From NCBI RefSeq assembly GCF_000526915.1, contig NZ_JAGZ01000003.1, positions 186,001 to 250,000 of the forward strand: a DNA stretch of 64,000 nt, in the 5' to 3' direction. A program made the translations under genes and the position numbers. This DNA comes from Mycobacterium genavense ATCC 51234 (lineage in GTDB: Bacteria; Actinomycetota; Actinomycetes; Mycobacteriales; Mycobacteriaceae). Positions 1-7,824 of this stretch are shown here, piece after piece; position 1 is the stretch's first letter; every line of letters begins with the position of its first letter. The notes beneath the pieces are model-generated. The model ran no database searches, had not been told where the DNA came from, and saw nothing but the letters and a program-made list of their open reading frames with translations.

Positions 1-675
1 CGACGCGAGCTGGCCGCCGCGACCGACCTGATCGGCTACCGCCACTACCTCGATCGTATCCCGGTGCGCGACGGTCAGCGGCGCCATCCCAGCGACAACA
101 CCGACGAACCCGCACGGGCTCGATTGGCGTGTGCGCTGGCCGAACAGGGCCGCGCCGTGGCGGTGGTGTCGTCGGGTGATCCCGGGGTGTTCGCGATGGC
201 CACCGTCGTCCTCGAAGAAGCCAAACAGTGGCCGAGAGTGGAGATTCGGGTGATTCCGGCGATGACCGCGGCGCAGGCCGTAGCCAGCCGGGTCGGCGCG
301 CCGCTGGGCCACGACTACGCGGTGATCTCGTTGTCGGACCGGCTCAAGCCGTGGGACGTGATCGAGACACGCCTGGCCGCCGCGTCCGCAGCCGATTTGG
401 TGCTGGCCATCTACAACCCCGCGTCCAAGAGCCGGACCTGGCAAATCGCTGCCATGCGCGACATCTTGCTGACCCATCGCGAACCGGGAACGCCAGTTGT
501 CATCGGCCGCAACGTGTCCGGGCCCGACGAGGACGTCCGGGTGGTGCGGTTGGCCGACCTGGATCCCGCCGACGTCGACATGCGCTGCCTGCTGATCGTG
601 GGATCGTCTCAAACCCAGTGGTACCCAGGCGATTCCGGTGACAGAGTGTTCACACCCCGGCGTTATCCGGGCTAG
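1..675 (+). CDS. cobIJ: Precorrin-3B C17-methyltransferase, C-terminal part of CobIJ (5' end outside window)
   Basis: The frame is open from base 1, so the start lies outside the window. The visible 224 residues match the C-terminal CobJ half of the mycobacterial CobI-CobJ fusion. CobJ methylates C17 and contracts the ring of precorrin-3B in cobalamin synthesis. Tetrapyrrole-methylase landmarks are present: SSGDPGVFAMA (SAM-binding GDP loop), IPAMTAAQA, YNPASKSR and PVVIGRN. The stop at 673-675 directly abuts the stop of the converging PPE gene at 676. It belongs with the cobK/M/L genes at 3.7-6.4 kb. The call is firm; whether the CobI half is present cannot be seen. Confidence 0.93.
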   Translation, partial: RRELAAATDLIGYRHYLDRIPVRDGQRRHPSDNTDEPARARLACALAEQGRAVAVVSSGDPGVFAMATVVLEEAKQWPRVEIRVIPAMTAAQAVASRVGAPLGHDYAVISLSDRLKPWDVIETRLAAASAADLVLAIYNPASKSRTWQIAAMRDILLTHREPGTPVVIGRNVSGPDEDVRVVRLADLDPADVDMRCLLIVGSSQTQWYPGDSGDRVFTPRRYPG

Positions 676-2246
676 TCAGTCCCTGACCCAGGTGTTCGGC
701 AGCATCGGCAGCGACGGCCCGTCATTGAGCCCGTCACCGGCCAGCGTGGTCAACCCCGCAGCCCGGCCCGCCCCGGATTTGGCTGCGGCCCCGGCGAATC
801 CGAGCGGCCCGGCGCCGGACTCCCCGGCCGAAGTGACGGACTCGTCGTCCGGGTCGGTGGGCGTGTCCTCGAGGTCCATGAATTCGTAGCGGTAGGCCTT
901 GTCCTTGGCGTCTTGCGCCCGACGCCGGCGGGCCTTCAACCGCTCCTTGGCCGAGGCCGCCGCGGCGCCGGCCGGGGCGTCGACGTCGTCGGGTGCGGGC
1001 TCCTCGGACTTGCGGCGGGAACGATTGCGCGCGCTGGCGCTGCCGGACAATCCTGACAGTCCGACCGCCCACAGCGCGTCGGACATGCCGGCGCCGAGGC
1101 CGCTCATGCTCGTCGGGCCGAAGCCCACGCCGGGTGGAGTACCGACCGGCGGGGCCGCGCCGGCGGCCGTGGCCGTGGCGGTCGCTGGAGCCGGTGCGGG
1201 CGCGCTGGCGCTCGAGGACGTCCGAGGACGTCGGCACGTTGCCGAAACCCGCCGGGGCCGGCGCGGTGGGCATCGGCGTGGGTGCCATCGCCGGCACCAG
1301 CTGCACGGCCAGGGGAACCGCGGTGCTCACCGCGATCGCCGTCGCACCCGCGGCCGCACCGGCACCAGCCGCGGCCGCAACGGCCATCATGGCGGGGACG
1401 GCGACGACAGCCAGCTGCACCGCGACCTGGATGAACGGCCAGAAGATCATCCGGGTGGGGAAGATCGCCCAGCCGAGCGCGCTCGACAGCGCCGGCGAAA
1501 GACCGAGTTGCCCGAAGAACGAGGCAAGGCTGTTGACCCGCGGCACCGGCGGGAAGGGCCAGCCACCGGGGTTGAGGTCCTTGGACACCCGTCACGCGAA
1601 GGTGCTTGGTGTACTGCTGCAGCCATTTGGCGAGCTGATCCATCCAGGACGGATACTGCGGCGCCGCCGCGCTGGCTTGCTGAGTGGTCGACGACGTGTC
1701 AGCGGCGGCCGTCATGATCTGCGGGGCCGGCGTGGACGGCGGAACGGCGGCGAGCGCGGATTCGCTCACCGCCTCGTAGGTGCTCATCGTCGTGGCGGCC
1801 TGCACCCACATACGGGCGTAGTCGGCCTCGTTCACGGCGATCGGAATCGTATTGATGGCGAAGAAGTTCGTCGCGACCAGGGCGCCGTGGATGGCGTGAT
1901 TCGCCGCGAACTCGCCCATCGTGGGCATCGCCGCCAGCGCGGCCGTGTAGGCGGCCGCGGCCGTCTCGTGCAATGCCGCCGCTGTCGTGCTGTCCGCGGC
2001 GCTGGCGAGCAGGCAGGTCAGATACGGCGCGTGGGCGGCGACGTACTGTTCCGCACTCGGGCCCTGCCACTCGCCGGCCTGCACCGCGCCCAGCAGCCCG
2101 GTGAGTTCGTCGGCGGCGTCGGTGCATTCGGTGCTCAACGCCGACCACGCGCCGGCGGCCGCCAGCAGCGCCCCGGGGCCGGGCCCGCTGCTCAGCAGGG
2201 TGGAGTGCACCTCTGGTGAAAACGCGAGCCAGATCGGGGCGGTCAT
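676..2246 (-). pseudogene. PPE family protein, PPE-PPW subfamily, two frameshifts
   Basis: The N-terminal 180 residues form a PPE domain: start [15 protein letters not shown], a WQGPSAEQY signature near residue 60, and an Ala-rich helical body. The C-terminus carries the two PPW hallmarks, [11 protein letters not shown] and a terminal P-x-L-P-N-T-W. These proteins are exported by ESX systems. Reading needs two frame changes. The first is near 1590, just before [13 protein letters not shown]. The second is near 1214-1232, where GAGGACGTC is present twice, 10 bp apart, so a short tandem duplication explains it. No PE partner is adjacent. In M. tuberculosis this slot between cobIJ and sigC holds Rv2067c and blaC (recalled). 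An SD-like GGAAGG lies 9 nt before the ATG. Confidence 0.85.
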
Positions 2247-2247
2247 C

Positions 2248-2284
2248 GACGCGGGCCTTCCGGAACATGACGCGGGCCTTCCGG
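2248..2284. repeat. 16-bp direct repeat duplicating the PPE ribosome-binding site
   Basis: GACGCGGGCCTTCCGG occurs at 2248-2263 and again at 2269-2284, a 21-bp period. On the minus strand each copy carries GGAAGG followed by an ATG, at 2246 and 2268. The upstream ATG is out of frame with the PPE gene, so the duplicated site could start a competing reading frame. Confidence 0.7.
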
Positions 2285-2382
2285 GAGATGTGGGCTGTTC
2301 CTAGTGGTCGTTGCGCCGCGGGTTTTAGTTCCCACCCGGTTTCGTCTTTGCGCCGGGCGCACGCATGCGCAACGATGCAGGG

Positions 2383-3735
2383 ATGCGGTGTGACATTGCG
2401 CGTGAGGCGCTTTCCGCCCGGTTGGACGGCGAGCGAACGGAAGTGCTCGCGCAGCAGGTCGATGCCCATCTGGAGACCTGCCGCGGGTGCCGCACCTGGC
2501 TGATCGGCGCGGCCACCCAGACTCGGCGGCTGGCCTCGATCGAGCCCGGCGACGCGCCCGACCTGGTCGCCCGGATCATGGCGAGCATCGACGAGGACCC
2601 CGCCGCGCGGCACGGCTGGACGCGCGCGGTACGAGCGCGCTACGCTCGATGGGGACTGATCGCCGTCGGGGTCTTCCAGGTGGCGATCGCGGCCGCTCAA
2701 ATCGGCGGCGTCAACTTCGGCATGGTGTCGCACCACATGCACGGCGCAATGTCCGGCGAACACCTGCTACACGAGTCAACCGCGTGGTTGCTGGCATTGG
2801 GTGCGGCAATGGTCGCGGCCGGCATCTGGCCGATGATGGCGACCGGCGTCGCCGCGATCTCCGGTGCGTATTCGCTTGGGCTGATGGGTTATGTGGCCGC
2901 CGACGCTCTCGACGGACAGGTGACCGCGACTCGCGTCGCCAGCCACGTACCGCTGTTGCTCGGCCTGGTATTCGCGGTGTTGGTGGCGCGTGAGCGCACC
3001 GGCGGGCGTGGCCCCACGGAGTCCGACTTCGACGCTCTCGACGGCGAGGTGCCGGCCAGCTTCGCCGTGCGGCGACACGGCCACCTGCGACCGATCAACC
3101 GCTCCGGGTCGGACCTCGCCGCAGGCTCTACGACGGCCCGTCGTAGACTGTCCGAACCCGCGCAACGAAGGTGGTTGGCCTTGACCGCGTCAAGCGACGA
3201 CGATGCCGTAACCGAACTGGCCTTGGCAGCCGCGCGCGGGAATGAGCGGGCCCTCGAGGCCTTCATCAAGGCCACTCAGCAAGACGTCTGGCGGTTCGTC
3301 ACATACCTGTCCGACGCGGGCACCGCCGACGATCTGACGCAGGAGACGTTCCTGCGGGCGATCGGAGCGATCGAGCGGTTCTCCGGACGCTCCAGCGCCC
3401 GCACATGGCTGCTGTCCATCGCGCGCCGCGTGGTCGCCGATCACATTCGCCACGTCCAGTCGCGGCCGCGCACCGCCCCGGGTGCCAACCCCGAGCACAT
3501 CCTGAACGGCGACCGCCACGCCCGCGGATTCGAAGAGTTGGTGGAGGTGACGACGATGATCGCCAACCTCACCCCCGAACAACGCGAAGCCCTGCTACTG
3601 ACCCAGCTGCTCGGTCTGCCCTATGCCGACGCCGCCGCCGTGTGCGGCTGCCCGGTGGGCACCATCCGCTCCCGGGTAGCGCGGGCCCGCGACGCCCTGC
3701 TGGCCGACGCGGAACGCGACGACCTCACCGGTTAG
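2383..3735 (+). CDS. sigC: Fused zinc-finger anti-sigma/membrane domain and ECF sigma factor SigC
   Basis: One uninterrupted frame of 450 residues. Residues 1-45 form a ZAS anti-sigma zinc finger (early Cys, then H-x3-C-x2-C in HLETCRGC). About four membrane segments follow (residues ~85-205), the first two separated by a Met/His-rich loop, [10 protein letters not shown]...GEHLLHE. From residue ~267 the sequence is SigC: sigma region 2 ([20 protein letters not shown]) and region 4 ([17 protein letters not shown]). M. tuberculosis SigC is a separate protein of about 185 residues. The equivalent start here would be TTG 3181, preceded by AAGGTGG, so internal initiation of free SigC is possible. 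The start at 2383 was chosen because zinc-finger homology begins at MRCD; ATG 2365 is an in-frame alternative. The stop overlaps that of cobK tail to tail. The SigC identity is certain; whether the fusion is translated as one chain is open. Confidence 0.85.
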   Translation: MRCDIAREALSARLDGERTEVLAQQVDAHLETCRGCRTWLIGAATQTRRLASIEPGDAPDLVARIMASIDEDPAARHGWTRAVRARYARWGLIAVGVFQVAIAAAQIGGVNFGMVSHHMHGAMSGEHLLHESTAWLLALGAAMVAAGIWPMMATGVAAISGAYSLGLMGYVAADALDGQVTATRVASHVPLLLGLVFAVLVARERTGGRGPTESDFDALDGEVPASFAVRRHGHLRPINRSGSDLAAGSTTARRRLSEPAQRRWLALTASSDDDAVTELALAAARGNERALEAFIKATQQDVWRFVTYLSDAGTADDLTQETFLRAIGAIERFSGRSSARTWLLSIARRVVADHIRHVQSRPRTAPGANPEHILNGDRHARGFEELVEVTTMIANLTPEQREALLLTQLLGLPYADAAAVCGCPVGTIRSRVARARDALLADAERDDLTG

Positions 3736-4460
3736 ACCTGGCGTGCAACCCAATCCGCGGCTTGCTCGACGGTGTCGACCTTGGTCACCCCTGCCGGCAA
3801 CGGCGGCCGTTGCACCATGACCACCGGAATATCCAGCGCCGCGGCGGCATCCAGCTTTGCTCGGGTCATGTCACCGCCGCTGTTCTTGGTCACCAGGGCG
3901 TCGATGCGGTGATCGCGCATGATCGCAAGTTCGTCGTCGTAGCGATACGGCCCGCGGGACAACAGCAACGCGTGACGGCGGGGCAACGTTCGGGCATCGG
4001 GTTCGGTGACCGCGCGAATCAGAAACCACGCTTCGCTGGCTTGGAAGGCTTTGGTTCCCGAGCGGCCCGTGGTGAGGAAAACCCGTTGATAGCGTTGGTT
4101 TTCGACGGCCTGCGCCGCTTCGGTGTCCGAGGCTACGCGGATCGCGGTGCCGGGGTCCCAGGCCGGGCGGGCCAATACCAGATGGGGGATCTCTAGTTCG
4201 CCAGACGCCTGCGCGGCGTGGGCGGTCATGGTTGCCGCGAACGGGTGGGTGGCGTCGACGACGGCGTCGATGCGGTGTTCCCGAAGCCAGCTTTTGAGGC
4301 CGTCGACGCCGCCGAACCCGCCGATGCGCACCGAGCCGACGGGCAGCGCCGGATCCGGTACCCGGTCCGCCAATGAGCTGATCACGTCGACATCGGCGGG
4401 GTCCAACGCCTTGGCGAGCGCGCGCCCCTCGGCGGTACCGCCGAGTAACAGCACCCGCAT
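3732..4460 (-). CDS. cobK: Precorrin-6A reductase CobK
   Basis: 242 residues, close to M. tuberculosis CobK (244). It reduces precorrin-6A with NADPH in the aerobic cobalamin pathway. The N-terminus has a nucleotide-binding start [16 protein letters not shown]. The family motifs [22 protein letters not shown] and [18 protein letters not shown] are intact. The ATG overlaps the stop of cobM by one base, so translation is probably coupled. The gene converges on sigC with overlapping stops. Confidence 0.95.
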   Translation of the reverse strand: MRVLLLGGTAEGRALAKALDPADVDVISSLADRVPDPALPVGSVRIGGFGGVDGLKSWLREHRIDAVVDATHPFAATMTAHAAQASGELEIPHLVLARPAWDPGTAIRVASDTEAAQAVENQRYQRVFLTTGRSGTKAFQASEAWFLIRAVTEPDARTLPRRHALLLSRGPYRYDDELAIMRDHRIDALVTKNSGGDMTRAKLDAAAALDIPVVMVQRPPLPAGVTKVDTVEQAADWVARQV

Positions 4461-5215
4461 CAGTGTCGGCCTCGTGCGCGGCGCGCGGTCGAATACAGGT
4501 AGCTGTCGGTGAAGCCCTCGGCGGCAAGCACATCGCCGACGATGATGACGGCGGTCTTGGTGATGTTGGCGGCGTGCATCTGGTCGGCGATGGTAGCCAG
4601 CGTGCCGCGCAAGACCGTTTCTTCCGGCCAGCTGGCGAAAGCCACTACCGCCGAGGGGGTTTCCGGACTGTAGCCGCTGCGCAGGAGTTGCGGGACGATC
4701 GCGTCGATCTGGGCGGCGGCCAGGTGCAGCACTAGGGTACCGCCCGATTTGGCGAGGGTTGCCAGGTCTTCGCCGGGCGGCATGGCCGTCGAGAGGGTCG
4801 CGACGCGGGTCAAGGTGACCGTCTGCGCCACGCCCGGAACGGTGAGCTCTCTGTTCAAGGCGGCGGCTACTGCGGCGAAAGCCGGTACTCCGGGCACGAT
4901 TTCGTAGCCGACGCCCAGTGCGTCGAGCCGCCGGCATTGTTCGGCCAGCGCGCTGTACAACGACGGATCACCGGAGTGCAGCCGGGCGACGTCGTGGCCT
5001 TTGTCGTGCGCGGCGACGAGCTCGGCGACGATCTGCTCGAGCGTCAACGGGCCGGTGTCAACGATTTTCGCGCCCGGCGGGCACAGGGCAAGCAGGTCGT
5101 CGGGCATGATCGAGCCCGCATACAGACATGTCTCGCATCGCTGCAGCAGCCGTTGGCCGCGTACCGTGATCAGGTCGGCGGCGCCGGGGCCGGCGCCGAT
5201 GAAGTACACCGTCAC
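4460..5215 (-). CDS. cobM: Precorrin-4 C11-methyltransferase CobM
   Basis: 251 residues from GTG 5215, chosen because the family begins V/MTVYFIGAGPGAADLITVRG; an ATG 15 bases upstream also lies in frame. It methylates C11 of precorrin-4. Tetrapyrrole-methylase features are present: GAGPG at the N-terminus, LHSGDPSLYSA in the SAM loop, and PGVPAFAAVAA. The GTG overlaps the cobL stop by four bases (GTGA) and its own stop overlaps the cobK ATG, so cobL-cobM-cobK form one tightly coupled unit. Confidence 0.95.
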   Translation of the reverse strand: MTVYFIGAGPGAADLITVRGQRLLQRCETCLYAGSIMPDDLLALCPPGAKIVDTGPLTLEQIVAELVAAHDKGHDVARLHSGDPSLYSALAEQCRRLDALGVGYEIVPGVPAFAAVAAALNRELTVPGVAQTVTLTRVATLSTAMPPGEDLATLAKSGGTLVLHLAAAQIDAIVPQLLRSGYSPETPSAVVAFASWPEETVLRGTLATIADQMHAANITKTAVIIVGDVLAAEGFTDSYLYSTARRARGRH

Positions 5216-6372
5216 TTCGTCACCGCCCACTGGGTGACCGGGTATTGCGGGCGCCAGCCGGTGAAGGCGCCCAGCGGCTCACCGTGATAGAGCTGAAATC
5301 GTCGCAGCTCACCGTTCATGGTTGACTGTGCTTGCAGCACAACGGCTTCGGATTCGGTAGTTACGGTGTTGACGACCAGACGGCCTCCTTTTGAAAGCTG
5401 CTCGAGGCAGGCATCGAACAGGCCCGGATGGGTGAGGCCGCCGCCGACGAAGATGGCGTCGGGCGGTTGCGCGCCGTCGAATGCGCCGGGCGCTTCGCCG
5501 CGCACGTCGATGTTGACGCCGAAGGCCGCGGCATTGAATTCGATGTTGGTGCGCCGCTTTTCGCCTTGTTCGAACGCCACGGCGGTGCAGCCCGGCCAAC
5601 TGCGACACCATTCGACGGCGATGCTGCCCGAGCCGGCGCCGACGTCCCACAGCCGCTCGCCGGGCCGCGGCTTCAAGGCCGCCAATGTCACCGCGCGGAT
5701 GCCGTGTTTGGTGATCTGCCCGTCGTGGACGAACGCGTCGTCCGGCAGGGGCGTAATGCGCTCGTCGGGCAGGTAGCGGATGGCAATCACGTTGAGGTCG
5801 TCGATGTCGTCGTTGCTCCACTGGCGAGCGGTGCCGTCACGGCGGCGTTCGTCCGGGCCGCCGAGTTGTTCGAGCACGCTGAATTCGGAGTCGCCGCGAC
5901 CGTGGGCGGTGAGCAGTTCGCTCAAGGCATTCGGCGTGGACCGGTTTTGCGACAGCACGATCGCTTGGCCGCCGCGACGCACCGCGGTGTGTGGCGGCGC
6001 GGTAACCAGGCTGATCACCTCGGTTTCGTGGACGTTCCAGCCCATTCGGGCACACGCCAATGTCACCGCCGAGACATGCGGCAGGACTTTGACCTTTTCC
6101 GCGCCGTAGCAACGGATCAGGGTGTTACCGATGCCGTGCATCAGCGGGTCGCCGCTGGCGACGATGTGGATGTCTGGGCCGTCGACGGGTAGTGCTTGCA
6201 CGGCGGGCAGCATCGGTGACGGCCACTGTCTGCGCTCGGCGGTAACCGTGCCGTCGAGCAGTTTCAGTTGCCTTTCAGCTCCGTAAACGACTGTGGCCGT
6301 TCGTAATTCGTAGCGGGACTTTTCGCCGAGCCCCGCCATGCCGTCGGCACCGATGCCGACCACGACGATCAT
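5212..6372 (-). CDS. cobL: Precorrin-6Y C5,15-methyltransferase (decarboxylating) CobL
   Basis: 386 residues in two domains. The N-terminal CbiE-like methylase runs about 1-200 (IVVVGIGADGMAGL, IVASGDPLMHGIG). The C-terminal CbiT-like domain runs about 205-386 with the SAM motif LWDVGAGSGSIAVEW. Together they methylate C5 and C15 and decarboxylate the acetate side chain. The ATG overlaps the stop of the upstream SDR gene in an ATGA, so the SDR heads the same transcript. No lesion is seen. Confidence 0.95.
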   Translation of the reverse strand: MIVVVGIGADGMAGLGEKSRYELRTATVVYGAERQLKLLDGTVTAERRQWPSPMLPAVQALPVDGPDIHIVASGDPLMHGIGNTLIRCYGAEKVKVLPHVSAVTLACARMGWNVHETEVISLVTAPPHTAVRRGGQAIVLSQNRSTPNALSELLTAHGRGDSEFSVLEQLGGPDERRRDGTARQWSNDDIDDLNVIAIRYLPDERITPLPDDAFVHDGQITKHGIRAVTLAALKPRPGERLWDVGAGSGSIAVEWCRSWPGCTAVAFEQGEKRRTNIEFNAAAFGVNIDVRGEAPGAFDGAQPPDAIFVGGGLTHPGLFDACLEQLSKGGRLVVNTVTTESEAVVLQAQSTMNGELRRFQLYHGEPLGAFTGWRPQYPVTQWAVTK

Positions 6373-7118
6373 CGCGGCATCCTGCGCCAGACGAATTGCG
6401 GCAGCATGCGCATGACGGCCGCCGCGGGGCCCAATGCCCACGGGATCCACACCGTGCGCCGTCCCTTGGCCAGCGCACGCGCGGTGCCGGCGGCCACCTG
6501 CTGCGGAGTGCTGGACAGCGGCGCCGGCGTCATGCCTTCCGTCATACGCCCGATCACGAACCCGGGGCGCGAGATGAGCAGGTGCACGCCGGTTCCATGC
6601 AGCGCGTCGGCCAGCCCGCTGGCGAAGCCGTCCAGGCCCGCCTTTGCCGAGCCGTAGACGTAGTTGGCCCGACGCACCCGCGCGCCCGCGATCGAGGAGA
6701 ACACCACCAGTTGGCCGCGGTTGCTTTTGCGCATGGCGTTCGCCAGATGCGTGAGCATGCTGACCTGGGCGACGTAGTCGGTGTGCACGACGGCCACCGC
6801 GTGCGCGGCGTCGGCCTCCGCGCGTGCCTGGTCGCCGAGGATCCCGAAGGCCAGCACCGCGGTGCCGATGGGTCCGTGCTCGGCGATGACGTCCGCGACC
6901 AAACAACCGTGTGAGCCCAGGTCGTCGGCGTCGAACTCTCGGGTGTGTACAGCCTTGGCGCCGGCTTGGCGGAGCGCGGCGACCTGCTCGTCGAGCTGGT
7001 CGGCCCGGCGCGCGGCCAGGACCACCGTGGCGCCCGGGGCCAGCAGCCGCGCGAGTTCGATGCCGATCTCACTGCGGCCACCCAGAATGAGAACTGGACC
7101 CGCGCCCGTGTCGTCCAC
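6369..7118 (-). CDS. SDR family NAD(P)-dependent oxidoreductase (Rv2073c-like)
   Basis: 249 residues from GTG 7118, the same length as recalled for Rv2073c, whose N-terminus aligns at VDDTGAGPVLILGGRSEIG. It has a Rossmann glycine motif (GGRSEIG), an acceptor region HTDYVAQVS, catalytic Ser in VVFSSIAG, and Tyr-x3-Lys in NYVYGSAKAG. It resembles DprE2-type SDRs. The substrate is unknown. The stop overlaps cobL in an ATGA. It diverges from the biliverdin reductase gene across about 30 bases. Confidence 0.9.
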   Translation of the reverse strand: MDDTGAGPVLILGGRSEIGIELARLLAPGATVVLAARRADQLDEQVAALRQAGAKAVHTREFDADDLGSHGCLVADVIAEHGPIGTAVLAFGILGDQARAEADAAHAVAVVHTDYVAQVSMLTHLANAMRKSNRGQLVVFSSIAGARVRRANYVYGSAKAGLDGFASGLADALHGTGVHLLISRPGFVIGRMTEGMTPAPLSSTPQQVAAGTARALAKGRRTVWIPWALGPAAAVMRMLPQFVWRRMPR

Positions 7119-7150
7119 GGCTGCGATTATCACCTGCGCTAGCGTGAGCG

Positions 7151-7567
7151 GTGATGGCGAACACCGCGACACGGCTCACCAACGACGCTTTGGCGTTTCT
7201 GTCCGAACGCCATCTGGCGATGCTGACCACGCTCCGGGCGGACAACTCGCCGCATGTGGTAGCCGTCGGATTCACCTTCGACCCCACCACCCATATCGCG
7301 CGGGTGATCACCAGTGGGGGCACGCAAAAGGCCGTCAACGCCGACCGGGCCGGGGTGGCCGTGCTCAGCCAGGTCGACGGCGCGCGCTGGATTTCGCTCG
7401 AGGGCCGGTCCAAAGTCAACAGCGATGCCGATGCCGTGCGTGATGCCGAGTTGCGCTACGCGCAGCGCTATCGCACGCCCCGGCCCAATACGCGGCGCGT
7501 AGTCATCGAAGTTCAGATCGAGCGCGTGCTGGGGTCCTCAGATCTGCTCGACCGCAGCAGCGAGTAG
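7151..7567 (+). CDS. F420-dependent biliverdin reductase (Rv2074-like)
   Basis: 138 residues and nearly identical to recalled Rv2074, a split-barrel flavin/deazaflavin protein that reduces biliverdin with F420H2. Conserved stretches include [42 protein letters not shown] and the C-terminal [14 protein letters not shown]. Translation may start at GTG 7151 or at the next codon, ATG 7154. The 3' end overlaps the antisense small gene at 7513-7821. Confidence 0.92.
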   Translation: MMANTATRLTNDALAFLSERHLAMLTTLRADNSPHVVAVGFTFDPTTHIARVITSGGTQKAVNADRAGVAVLSQVDGARWISLEGRSKVNSDADAVRDAELRYAQRYRTPRPNTRRVVIEVQIERVLGSSDLLDRSSE

Positions 7568-7821
7568 CTAGGCGTCGCGCGGCGTTCGAACTCCGTACCC
7601 GAAGTGTCGTCCCAGAACTTAGGCGACAACTCCGTCACCCGGTCCTCAGGCGGGACAGCATCTCTTTGCTTCCGGAATTCGTCAAAGGCTTTTCGGGCTC
7701 GCGCCAACTCGGCTTCAGTTGGTGGGGTACGACCGAGTTCTTCGGGCGTGGTAAACGTCCTCCCACCGATTTTCCTACTCACGTGTGACTCCCATCTCCC
7801 CGTTGCTACCCATTCACTCAT
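7513..7821 (-). CDS. Small charged protein, candidate immunity factor of the adjacent ADP-ribosyltransferase toxin
   Basis: Up to 102 residues with no signal peptide or membrane segment and many charged residues ([15 protein letters not shown]). I do not recognise the family. It starts three bases after the toxin stop on the same strand, the position of immunity genes in type VII toxin loci such as TNT-IFT. ATG 7821 is the first start. GTG 7782, preceded by a purine-rich GGGAGATGGGAG, is a plausible alternative. Its last ~18 codons run antisense to the end of the biliverdin reductase gene, so the true C-terminus may be altered. The immunity role is inference from position only. Confidence 0.6.
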   Translation of the reverse strand: MSEWVATGRWESHVSRKIGGRTFTTPEELGRTPPTEAELARARKAFDEFRKQRDAVPPEDRVTELSPKFWDDTSGTEFERRATPSYSLLRSSRSEDPSTRSI

Positions 7822-7824
7822 GCC

